From Juglans regia (lineage: Eukaryota; Streptophyta; Magnoliopsida; Fagales; Juglandaceae), in the NCBI RefSeq assembly GCF_001411555.2, contig NC_049904.1:26549370-26613369 (forward strand): a stretch of DNA of 64,000 nt, given 5' to 3'. A program made the translations under genes and the position numbers. The notes beneath the pieces are model-generated. The model worked only from the letters and a program-made list of their open reading frames with translations, ran no database searches and had not been told where the DNA came from. Below are positions 12,841 through 24,050 of the stretch, in pieces; within the stretch, counting starts at the first letter, position 1, and each line of letters starts with the position of its first letter.

Positions 12841-13996
12841 GTTTGTTTCGCCTCACATTTCTCCCATTCCTAGTCATCGTGCTCCACTACTCCCCTTCCT
12901 TTCAGGCTTTCAAGCCAAAGGGCCAGCATCCTATTTTCTCTCTCCAATCTCTTCTCCTTCATCATGCCCTTTTCTTCTCCTCCTCCTTTAAGCTAACTTC
13001 TAAATTCAGAGACCCAAGACTGTGACCAAGGGTTACGGATCTGCAAATTTATTGGCCCACAATTGCGACCATGTCGACCCTGGGCTCCAAAGATCTATAG
13101 GCTGTCGATTTGTGCACACATATCTCTTTATGACTTGAGGTTCTGTGCACAGATTTGTGTGATTGTGTAAGTTTGAATAATTGGTTTTTTTGGTTTATTT
13201 GTGAGATTTTTCTAAAAAATAAGTTTGTTTTTGCTTTTATTTAGGTTTGTAAGATTTATAACTTTACTTTGTACACGGAGTTTGGATGGTGGTAGCGCTA
13301 ATCTACTGCCCATCATCTGAACAAGGCATTTGCAGATAAGAGTCGGAGTTTGGATGGTGGTAGCGCTAATCTACCGCCCATCATCCGAACAAGGCATTTG
13401 CGTCCCCGATTACGGTGAGCAACAGAGTCTGAGATCACCCTTCCTGGGCACGAATTGCATCCCTAATGGAAACTAATGCTTTTGTAAAATGGTAGTAAAA
13501 TCCCTTATGCCTATTTCTATCTCTAATTTTTATGTGATTTAAAAAAAAAATACATAATGATATAGTTTTTAGTGTGTAAATTAAAGGTGTTAAAATACCA
13601 TTGGTCACGTCTTCCATCTGCACAAGAATGTAAAACACAAATAATGATAATAATAGAGAATGCAAAATGACAATACTTGTTTTCTATACTTGTTTTTTCA
13701 TAAAAGCAATAAAATTGTAGATCAAACCTATAATTTTATAACAACTTCAAGATAACTTTGTCTCTTAATAACCTGTCATCACAAAATCTTTTGCAAACCA
13801 TAAAGAATAAATTGACAAAATAATAATCTAAAACAACAACAAATATGACAAGCAACAATGACAAAAAATATAAAGCTGACTATGCGATAGAAAGTCGGGC
13901 CCTTAATTTATAAAAATATAAATATAGAATATAAGTCATAATATCATATATAAATATAGATATAATAATACATAAAGTCTAACTATAAATATCAAA
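12841..13996 (+). repeat. array unit 8 (type B) with internal 68-bp duplication
   Basis: B unit, 1156 bp. The GGAGTTTGGATGGTGG segment is duplicated in tandem (13277-13344 and from 13345), and part of the GC-rich block after the second copy is missing. Confidence 0.9.
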
Positions 13997-15201
13997 GTTT
14001 GTTTCGCCTGTCATTTCTCTCATTCCTAGTCGTCGTGCTCCTCATCTCCCCCTTCATTTCAGGCTTTCAACCCAAGTGGCCAGAATCATCTTTTATCTCT
14101 CCAACCTCTTCTCCTTCGTCTTACCCTCGTCCTTTAAGCTGACTTCTAAATTCAAAGACCCACGACTGTGACCAAGGGTTAAAGGTCTGAGAGTTTATTG
14201 GCCCACAAATGTGACCATGTTGACCCCGGGCTATAAAGATCTGTGCACACATCTCTTTATGACTTCTGACATGTGGGTCTGTGCACACATCTGTGCAATT
14301 ATTACTTGATTTTGTTTATTTATTTGAGTTGATTTTTAATTTGTGTAAGTTCGAATAATTGGTTTTTTCGTGGATTTGTGAGGTTTTTCTCAACTATAAG
14401 TTTGTTTTTGCTTTTATCTGGATTCTTAAGAATTATAACGTTACATTGTGTGTTTGTTTTGGTGTTAGACAAGGTGGTTGACGGTTGTGGCACTAATCTA
14501 CTACCCCTCATTCGAACAAGGAACCTGCTGATAAGGGTCAGGGCCTAACTCACCCCCTCCTTCAGTCCACGCGGTGAGCGATAGACACTGAAACCACCCT
14601 TCTAGGGTGCGGGTTGCATCCCTAATGGATACTGATTATTTTACAAAATGGTAATAAAATCCCTTATTCCTATTTCTATATCTAATTTTTGTATGATATA
14701 AAAAAAAATTACATAATCATATAGTTTTTAGTGTTTAAGTTAGAAGGTGTAAACAACTTTAGTCAAGTTCTTCCGTCCGCCCAAGATTGTGAGAGGCATG
14801 GTAAACCAAAAAAATAATGATAATAATTGAGAATGGCAAATGAGAATATATAAATTTTACAATATTTACTTTAATTTTTTATAAATAGATATATATTTAT
14901 TAGATAAAAGCAATAAAATAGTAGATCAAACCTGTAATTTTATAACAACTTCCAAATAACTTCGTCTCTTAATAACCTGTCATCACAAAATCTTTTGCAA
15001 ACAATAAGAATAAATTAACAAAATATTAATCTACAACAACAACAAATTTCACTAACAACAATGATATAAAATTTAAACCTGACTATGCGATGGAGAGTCG
15101 AGCCCTTAATTTATATAAATATAAACATATAATATAAGTCATCATATCATATATATATATATATATATAATAATATATAAAACCTAACTATAAATACCAA
15201 A
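13997..15201 (+). repeat. array unit 9 (type A)
   Basis: A unit, 1205 bp, second A of the B-A dimer series and nearly the same as unit 7. Confidence 0.9.
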
Positions 15202-15584
15202 GTTTGTTTCGCCTCACGTTTCTCTCATTCCTAGTCGTCGTGCTCCCCTACTCCCCCTTCCTTTCAGGCTTTCAAGCCAAACAGCCAGCATCCTATTTTC
15301 TCTCTCCAATCTCTTCTCCTTCGTCCCTTTTCTTCTCCTCCTCGTTTAAGCTAACTTCTAAATTCAGAGACCCAAGACTGTGACCAAGGGTTACGGATCT
15401 GTGAATTTATTTGCCCACAATTGCGACCATGTCGACCCTGGGCTACAAAGATCTATAGGTTGTCGATTTGTGCACACATCTCTTTATGACTTGAGGTTCT
15501 GGGCACAGATTTGTGTGATTATTACTTGATTTTGTTTATGTTAAGAGGTGGCTTGAATTCAGATGGAACAGTGCATGTGTCGTA

Positions 15585-15920
15585 GGTTCGCTCGAGCGAA
15601 GTTTCACTTGGCTCGAGCGAAGTCAGACAGAGAGTCTCGCTCAAGTATCGCTCGAGATTCAGCTCGAGCAATATGAAGACAGAGAGCTTCGCTCGACATT
15701 CGCTCGACACTCAGCTCGAGCGAATTCAGAACAGAGAGCTTCGCACGATATCCGCTCGAGCTGCATGTCGAGCGGTATCCAAGTCAGAGAGCTTCGCTCG
15801 ACCCTCGCTCGACACCCAACTCGAGCGAGTTCAGGCAGAGAGCTTCGCTCGACTCTCGCTCGACTGTTGGCTTGAGCGAAGTGCAGAAAACCTACATTCG
15901 CTCGAGTGTTCGCTCGAGCC
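15585..15920 (+). repeat. CTCGAG-rich degenerate tandem repeat inside the solo LTR
   Basis: About nine CTCGAG hexamers occur in some 330 bp, mostly within wider words such as CGCTCGAGCGAA, separated by recurring GACAGAGAGCTTCGCTCGA-like spacers. Repeat units are about 40-60 bp and imperfect. It lies just upstream of the LTR TATA box, where LTR enhancers usually sit. Confidence 0.8.
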
Positions 15921-15950
15921 AATGTTCACAGAAGTGAACATTACTGTTCC

Positions 15951-15957
15951 TATAAAT
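15951..15957 (+). promoter_or_regulatory. TATA box of the solo LTR
   Basis: TATAAAT within CCTATAAATACC, about two thirds into the LTR, followed about 30 bp later by CACTTCTCTTACAACTTC, a plausible start region. Its position matches the U3/R boundary of plant LTRs. Confidence 0.6.
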
Positions 15958-17091
15958 ACCAAACGGCGCCCACTTCTCTTACAACTTCAGAAATCACTTT
16001 TTTCACTTGTTTTTAGTGTTTTCTTGAGAGAGAAGTTATAGAGTGAGTTTTGAGAGATAACTTCCTTGTGAAGTTTTGTTGTATTCATCTGTACTCCATC
16101 TTTGTTGATAGTGAAATCTCCAATACCGACCCCACCAGTGGACGTAGGCTCAGATTGAGTCGAACCACTTAATTCTTGGTGTTCTTTCTGTGTGATTGTC
16201 ATCAATTTCTTTCGTTTAGTTCCGCTACTATACTTCGAGTTAGTCTTAGATCTACAGTTATTCCCAACAGTTTATTTATTTAAGTTGATTTGTAATTGTG
16301 TAAGTTCGAATAATTGGTTTTTTGGTTGATTTGTGAGATTTTTCTAAGAAATAAGTTTGTTTTTGCTTTTATTTGGGTTTGTAAGATTTATAACTTTCCT
16401 TTGTACACGGGGTTTGGACAGTGGTGGCGCTAATCTACCGCCCATCATCCGAACAAGGCATTTGCAGATAAGAGTCGGAGCCACCCCCCCCCCCCCTCTC
16501 TGATCCCTTACGGTGAGCAACAGAGTCTGAGATCACCCTTCCGGGGGGCGAATTGCATCCCTAATGGAAACTGATGCTTTTGTAAAATGGTAGTAAAATC
16601 CCCTATGCCTATTTCTATCTCTAATTTTTGTGTGTTATAAAAAAAAATACATAATGATATAGTTTTCAATATGTAAATTAAAGGTGTTAAAATACCTTTC
16701 GTCACGTCTTCCGTCTGCACAAGAATGTAAAACACAAATAATGATAATAATAGAGAATGCAAATGACAATACTTGTTTTCTATACTTGTTTTTTCATAAA
16801 AGCAATAAAATAGTAGATCAAACCTGTAATTTTATAACAACTTCAAGATAACTTTGTCTCTTAATAACCTGTCATCACAAAATCTTTTGCAAACATAAAG
16901 AATAAATTGACAAAATAATAATCTAAAACAACAACAAATATCACTAGCAACAACAACATAAAATATAAAGTTGACTATGCGATAGATAGTCGGGCCCTTA
17001 ATTTATAAAAATATAAATATAGAATATAAGTCATAATATCATATATAAATATAGATATAATAATACATAAAGTCTAACTATAAATATCAAA

Positions 17092-18250
17092 GTTTGTTTC
17101 GCCTCGCATTTCTCTCATTCCTAGTCGTCGTGCTCCTCATCTCCCCCTTCCTTTCAGGCTTTCAACCCAAGTGGCCAGCATCCTCTTTTCTCTCTTCAAT
17201 CTCTTCTCCTTCGTCTTACCCTCGTCCTTTAAGCTGACTTCTAAATTCAAAGACCCACGACTGTGACCAAGGGTTACAAGTCCGAGAGTTTATTGGCCCA
17301 CAAATGTGACCATGTTGACCCTGGCCTATAAAGATCTGTGCACACATCTGTGTGATTATTACTTGATTTTTTTTATTTATTTAAGTTGATTTGTAATTTG
17401 TGTAAGTTTGAATAATTGGTTTTTTGGTGGATTTGTGAGGTTTTTCTCATCTATGAGTTTGTTTTTGCTTTTATCTGAATTCATAAGAATTATAACGTTA
17501 CTTCGTGTGTTTGTTTTGGTGTTAGACAAGGTGGTTGACGGTGGTGCCGCTAATCTACCGCCCCTCATCCGAACAAGGAACCTACCGATAAGGGTCGGCG
17601 CCCAACTCACCCACTCCTTCGGTCCACGTGGTGAGCGACAGGCTCTGAAATCACCCTTCTAGGGTGCGGGTTGCATCCCTAATGGATACTGATTATTTTA
17701 CAAAATGGTAATAAAATCCCTTATTCCTATTTCTATATCTAATTTTTGTACGATATAAAATCATATAGTTTTTGGTGTTTAAGTTAGAAGGTGTAAACAA
17801 CTTTAGTCAAGTTCTTCCGTCCGCCCAAGATTGTAAGAGGCAAGGTAAACCACACAAATAACGATAATAATAGAGAATGGCAAATGAGAATATATAAATT
17901 TTACAATATTTACTTTAATTTTTTATAAATAGATATATATTTACTAGATAAAAGCAATAAAATAGTAGATCAAACCTGTAATTTTGTAACAACTTCCAAA
18001 TAACTTCGTCTCTTAATAACCTGTCATCACAAAATCTTTTGCAAACAATAAGAATAAATTAACAAAATATTAAACTACAACAACAAAAAATTTCACTAAC
18101 AACAATGATATAAAATATAAAGTTGACTATGCGAAGGAAAGTCGGGCCCTTAATTTATATAAATGTAAATATATAATATAAGTCATCATATCGTGTATAT
18201 ATATATATATATGATATAATTATACATAAAACCTATCTATAAATACCAAA
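17092..18250 (+). repeat. array unit 11 (type A)
   Basis: A unit, 1159 bp, with the CACGTGGTGAGCGACAGG variant also found in unit 14. It closes the third B-A dimer. Confidence 0.9.
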
Positions 18251-19441
18251 GTTTGTTTCGCCTCGCATTTCTCTCATTCCTAGTCGTCCTGCTCCTCTAC
18301 TCCCCCTTCCTTTCAGGCTTTCAAGCCAAGCAGCCAGCATCCTCTTTTCTCTCTCAAATCTCTTCTCCTTTGTCTTGCCCTTTTCTTCTCCTCCTCCACT
18401 AAGCTAACTTCTAAATTCAGAAACCCACGACTGTGACCAAGGGTTACGGATCTGCGAGTTTATTGGCCCACAATTGCGACCCTGTTGACCCTGGGCTATA
18501 AAGATCAATAGGTTGACGATTTGTGCACACATCTTTTTATAACTTGTGAAATGTGGATTTGTGCAAAGATTCGACGAGTATAACTTGATTTTGTTTATTT
18601 ATTTAAGTTGATTTGTAATTGTGTAAGTTCGAATAATTGGTTTTTTGGTTGATTTGTGAGACTTTTCTAAAACATAAGTTTGTTCGTTCTTTTATTTGGA
18701 TTTGTAAGATTTATAACTTTACTTTGTGTGATTGTTTTGGTGTTAGACAAGGTGTTTGAGTGGTGGTGGCGCTAATCTACAGCCTGTCATCCAAACAGGG
18801 CAGCAGCTATACATATAGGGGCCGGAGCCCAACTACCCCCCCTGTGTCCCATGTTGTGAGCGACATAATCCGAGACCACTCTTCTGGGGTGCAGTTTGCA
18901 TCCCTAAGGGAGACTGATGCTTTTACGAATAGGTAGTAAAATCTCTTATGCCTATTTCTATCTCTAATTTTTGTGCGATATAAAAGAAATACATAATCAT
19001 TCAGTTTTTTTGTGTAAATTAGAAGGTGTAAAGTTCTTCCATCTGCACAAGAATGTAAGATGCAAGGTTAACAACACAAATAATGATAATAATAGAGAAT
19101 GCAAATGACAATATAAAAATTTTACAATACTAGTTTTAATTTTTTTATAAATAGATACATATCTATTGGATAAGAACAATAAAATAGTAGATCAAACCTG
19201 TAATTTTATAATAACTTCAAGATAACTTCATCTTTTAATAACCTGTCATTACAAAATCTTTTGCAAACATAAATAATAAATTAACAAAATAATAATCTAA
19301 AACAACAACAAATATCACTAACAACAATGACATAAAATATAAAGTTGACTAAGCGATAAAGTCGGGCCCTTAATTTATAAAAATGTAAATATAGAATATA
19401 AGTCATAATATCATATATAAATATAGATATAATAATACATA
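18251..19441 (+). repeat. array unit 12 (type D)
   Basis: D unit, 1191 bp. Type D is recognised by CTACAGCCTGTCA, TATACATATAGGGGCCGG and the ATTCGACGAGTATAACTTG variant. It closely matches unit 15. Confidence 0.9.
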
Positions 19442-20469
19442 GTTTGTTCCACCTCGCATTTCTCTCATTCCTAGTCGTCGTGCTCCTCTTCTCCCCCTTC
19501 CTTTCAGGCTTTCATGCCAAGTGGCTAGCATCCTCCTTTCTCTCTCCAATCTCTTCTCCTTCATCTTGCCCTTTTCTTCTCCTCCTCCTCCTTTAAGCTA
19601 ACTTCTGAATTCAGAGACCCACGATTGTGACCAAGGGTCACGAGTTTGCGAGTTTATTGGCCCACAACTACGACCATGTTGACCCTGGGCTATAAAGATC
19701 TATAGGTTGACAATTTGTGCACACATCTCTCTATGACTTGTGACATGTGGGTCTGTGCACAGATTTGTGCGATTATTACATGGTTTTGTTTATTTATTGA
19801 CATAAGGGATGGAGCCCAACTTACCCCCCCTCCCCATGCGGTGAGCGACAAAGTCTGATACCACCATTCTGGGGGGGTGGGTTGCGTCCCTAATGGAGAT
19901 TGATGCTTTTACAAACTGGTAGTAAAATCCTTTATGCCTATTTCTATATCTAATTTTTGTGCGATAAAATAAACAAAAAAAAAAGCATAATCATATAGTT
20001 TTCAGTGTGTAAATTAGAAGGTGTAAACAACAATAGTCAAGTTCTTTCGTCTGCACAAGAATATAGGAGGCAAGGTTAACCACACAAATAATGATAATAA
20101 TAGAGAATGCAAATGACAATAAAAAAAATTTTACAATACTTGTTTTAACTTTTTATAAACAGATAAAAGCAATAGCATGGTAGATCAAACCTGTAATTTT
20201 ATAACAACGTTATGATAACTTCGTCTCCTAATAACCTGTAATCACAAAATCTTTTGCAAACATAAAGAATAATAAATTAATGAAATAATAATCTAAAACA
20301 ACAACAAATATCACTAACAACAAATATCTAAAATATAAAGCCACTATGCGATGGAGAGTCGGACTCTTAATTTATATAAATATAAATATATAATATAAGT
20401 CATCATATCAAACCATATATATATAGATATAGATATAATAATATATAAAGTATAACTATAAAAACCATA
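19442..20469 (+). repeat. array unit 13 (type C, internal deletion)
   Basis: Short C unit, 1028 bp. At about 19799 TTTATTGA passes directly to CATAAGGGATGGAGCC, which removes about 200 bp holding the AT-rich intron-like stretch and the acceptor-like TTAG. Confidence 0.88.
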
Positions 20470-21694
20470 GTTTTTTTCACCTCGCAATTCTCTCATTCCT
20501 AGTCGTCGTGCTCCTCTTCTCCCCCTTCCTTTCAGGCTTTTACACCAACTAGCCAGCATCATCTTTTCTCTCTCCAACCTCTTCTCCTTCATCTTGCCCT
20601 TTTCTTCTAATCCTCCTTTAAGCAGACTTCTTAATTCAAAGACCCACAATTGTGACCAAGTGTTACGGGTCTGCAAGTTTATTGGCCCACAAATGCAACC
20701 ATGTTGACCCTGGGCTATTAAGATCTGTGCACACATCTCTTTATGACTTCTGACATGTGGGTCTGTGCACACATCTGTGCGATTATTACTTAATTTTTTT
20801 TATTTATTTAAGTTGATTTGTGATTTGTGTAAGTTTGAATAATTGGTTTTTTGGTGGATTTGTGAGGTTTTTCTCAACTATAAGTTTGTTTTTGCTTTTA
20901 TTTGGATTCTTAAGAATTATAACCTTACTTTGTGTGTTTGTTTTGGTGTTAGAAAAGGTGGTTGACGGTGTTGGTGCTAATCTACCGCCCCTCATCCGAA
21001 CAAGGACCTGCCGATAAGGGTCGGGGCCCAACTCACCCCCTCATTCGGTCCACGTGGTGAGCGACAGGCTCTGAAACCATCCTTCTAGGGTGCGGGTTGC
21101 ATCCCTAATGGATACTGATTATTTTGCAAAATGGTAATAAAATCCCTTATACCTACTTCTATATCTAAGTTTTGTATGATATAAAAAAAAAAAAAAAAAA
21201 TTACATAATCATATTGTTTTTAGTGTGTAAATTAGAAGGTGAAAACAACTTTAGTCAAGTTCTTCCGTCCGCCCAAGATTGTAAGAGGCAAGGTAAACCG
21301 CACAAATAACGATAATAATAGAGAATGGCAAATGAGAATATATAAATTTTACAATATTTACTTTAATTTTTTATAAATAGATATATATTTACTAGATAAA
21401 AGCAATAAAATAGTAGATCAAACCTGTAATTTTATAACAACTTCCAAATAACTTCGTCTCTTAATAACCTGTCATCACAAAATCTTTTGCAAACAATAAG
21501 AATAAATTAACAAAATATCAAACTACAACAACAACAAATTTCACTAACAACAATGATATAAAATATAAAGCTGACTATGCGATGGAAAGTCGGGCCCTTA
21601 ATTTATATAAATATAAATATATAATATAAGTCATCATATCGTATATATATATATATGATATAATTATACATAAAACCTAACTATAAATACCAAA
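20470..21694 (+). repeat. array unit 14 (B-like leader, A-like body)
   Basis: 1225 bp. The leader carries CTTCTAATCCTCC as in unit 6, while the body from about 20720 on is A type like unit 11. It looks like a recombinant unit. A 17-A run lies near 21190. Confidence 0.85.
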
Positions 21695-22896
21695 GTTTGT
21701 TTCGCCTCGCATTTCTCTCATTCCTAGTCGTCCTGCTCCTCTACTCCCCCTTCCTTTCAGGCTTTCAAGCCAAGCAGCCAGCATCCTCTTTTCTCTCTCC
21801 AATCTCTTCTCCTTTGTCTTGCCCTTTTCTTCTCCTCCTCCACTAAGCTAACTTCTAAATTCAGAGACCCACGACTGTGACCAAGGGTTACGGATCTGCG
21901 AGTTTATTGGCCCACAATTGCGACCATATTGACCCTGGGCTATAAAGATCTATAGGTTAACTTGATCAGAGACGATGTGTGCACACATCTTTTTATAACT
22001 TGTGAAATGTGGATTTGCGCAAAGATTCGACAAGTATAACTTGATTTTGTTTATTTATTTAAGTTGATTTGTAATTGTGTAAGTTCGAATAATTGGTTTT
22101 TTGGTTGATTTGTGAGACTTTTCTAAAACATAAGTTTGTTCATTCTTTTATTTGGATTTGTAAGATTTATAACTTTACTTTGTGTGATTGTTTTGGTGTT
22201 AGACAAGGTGTTTGAATGGTGGTGGCACTAATCTACAGCCTGTCAACCAAACAGGGCACCTATACATATAGGGGCCGGAGCCCAACTACCCCCCCTGTGT
22301 CCCATGTTGTGAGCGACATAATCCGAGACCACTCTTCTGGGGTGCAGTTTGCATCCCTAATGGAGACTGATGCTTTTACGAATAGGTAGTAAAATCTCTT
22401 ATGCCTATTTCTATCTCTAATTTTTGTGCGATATAAAAAAAATACATACTCATATAATTTTATTGTGTAAATTAGAAGGTGTAATGTGCTTCCGTCTGCA
22501 CAAGAATGTAGGATGCAAGGTTAACCACACAAATAATGACAATATAATAGAGAATGCAAATGACAATATAAAAATTTTACAACACTAGTTTAATTTTTTT
22601 TATAAATAGATACATATCTATTGGATAAAAACAATAAAATAGTAGATCAAACCTGTAATTTTATAACAACTTCAAGATAACTTAATCTCTTAATAACATG
22701 TCATCACAAAATCTTTTGCAAAAAACATAAAGAATAAATTAACAAAATAATAATCTAAAACAACAACATAAAGCTGAATATGCGATAGAAAGTCGGGCCC
22801 TTAATTTATAAAAATATAAATATAGAATATAACTCATAATATCATATATATATATATATATAGATAAATACATAAAGTCTAACTATAAATATCATA
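21695..22896 (+). repeat. array unit 15 (type D)
   Basis: 1202 bp, nearly a copy of unit 12, with a private short insertion (ACTTGATCAGAG) near 21960. Confidence 0.88.
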
Positions 22897-24050
22897 GTTT
22901 GTTTCGCCTCGCATTTCTCTCATTCCTAGTCGTCGTGCTCCTCATCTCCTCCTTCCTTTCAGGCTTTCAACCCAATTGGCCAGCATCCTCTTTTCTCTCT
23001 CCAATCTCTTCTCCTTCGTCTTACCCTCGTCCTTTAAGCTGACTTCTAAATTCAAAGACCCACGACTATGACCAAGGGTTACAGGTCTGAGAGTTTATTG
23101 GCCCACAAATGTGACCATGTTTACCCTGGGCTATAAAGATCTGTGCACACATCTCTTTATGACTTCTGACATGTGGGTCTGTGCACACATCTGTGCAATT
23201 ATTACTTGATTTTGTTTATTTATTTAAGTTGATTTGTAATTTGTGTAAGTTCGAATAATTGGTTTTTTGGTGGATTTGTGAGGTTTTTCTCAACTATAAA
23301 TTTGTTTTTGCTTTTCTTTGGATTTGTAAGATTTATAACTTTGCTTTGTGTGATTGCTTTTGTGTTAGACAAGGTGATTGACGGTGGTGGCACTAATCTA
23401 CTGACTGTCATCCAAACAGGGCTCCTACCGATAGGGCCCAAGGCCCAACTCGCCCCTTCCTTGGCCCATGCAGTGAGCGACAGAGTCTGAGACCACCATT
23501 CTAGGGTGTGGCTTGCATCCCTAATGGAGACTGATGCTTTTGCAAAATGGTTGTAAAATCCCTTATGCCTATTTATATCTCTAATTTTTGTGCAATATAA
23601 AAGAAATACATAATCCTATAGTTTTTAGTGTGTAAATTAGAAGGTGTAAACACCTTTCGTCAAGTTTTTCCGTCTGTACAAGATTGTAAGAGGCAAGGTA
23701 AACCACACAAATAATGATAATAATAGAGAATGCAAATGATAATATAAAAATTTTACAATACTTATTTTAATATTTTATATATACATATATCTATTAGATA
23801 AAAGCAATAAAATAGTAGATCAAACCTGTAATTTTATAACAACTTCAAGATAATTTTGTCTTTTAATAACCTGTCATCACAAAATCTTTAACAAACAGTA
23901 AGAATAAATTAACAAAATATTAATCTACGACGACAGCAACAAATTTCACTAATAACAATGATATAAAGCTGACTATGCGATGGAGAGTCGGGCCCTTAAT
24001 TTATATATAGAAATAATAATATATAAAGCCTACTAACTATAAGTACTATA
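22897..24050 (+). repeat. array unit 16 (A-like)
   Basis: 1154 bp. The leader is like the A units of the dimers, and the GC-rich block is mixed (CTGACTGTCATCCAAACAGG), between types A and D. Confidence 0.85.

Larger units (their letters stand above)
15539..16269 (+). mobile_element. solo LTR, 731 bp, inside array unit 10
   Basis: The insert begins TGTTAAGAGG and ends CCCAACA, a TG...CA pair with 4-bp inverted ends (TGTT/AACA). It is flanked by direct 5-bp copies of GTTTA (15534-15538 and 16270-16274). Neighbouring array units give the uninterrupted site, which confirms the boundaries. It has no internal gag-pol, so it is a solo LTR left by recombination between two LTRs. The TATA box at 15951 sets the plus orientation. 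The first half is packed with CTCGAG palindromes. Superfamily cannot be decided from an LTR alone. Confidence 0.9.
15202..17091 (+). repeat. array unit 10 (type B) split by a solo LTR
   Basis: B unit of about 1154 bp once the LTR and one target-site copy are taken out. The interruption is in the TTTGTTTATTTATTTAAG stretch shared by the other units, so the empty-site sequence is known from its neighbours. Confidence 0.9.
10487..18250 (+). repeat. higher-order repeat: three B-A dimers
   Basis: Units 6-11 alternate B-A-B-A-B-A. Dimer lengths are 2354, 2361 and about 2313 bp (the last after removing the solo LTR and one target-site copy). Corresponding members (units 7 and 9; 6, 8 and 10) resemble each other more than the neighbours within a dimer. 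This is the expected outcome of unequal exchange with a two-unit register. Confidence 0.8.

Noticed and set aside
5938..23441. Recurring 60-80 codon minus-strand frames in array units (for example 5938-6180, 11961-12152, 14320-14511, 17377-17610, 20804-21031, 23220-23441)
   Set aside because: They recur only because the DNA repeats. They differ in length and frame between units, are absent in types B and C, and span the AT-rich stretch giving Lys/Asn-rich low-complexity text.
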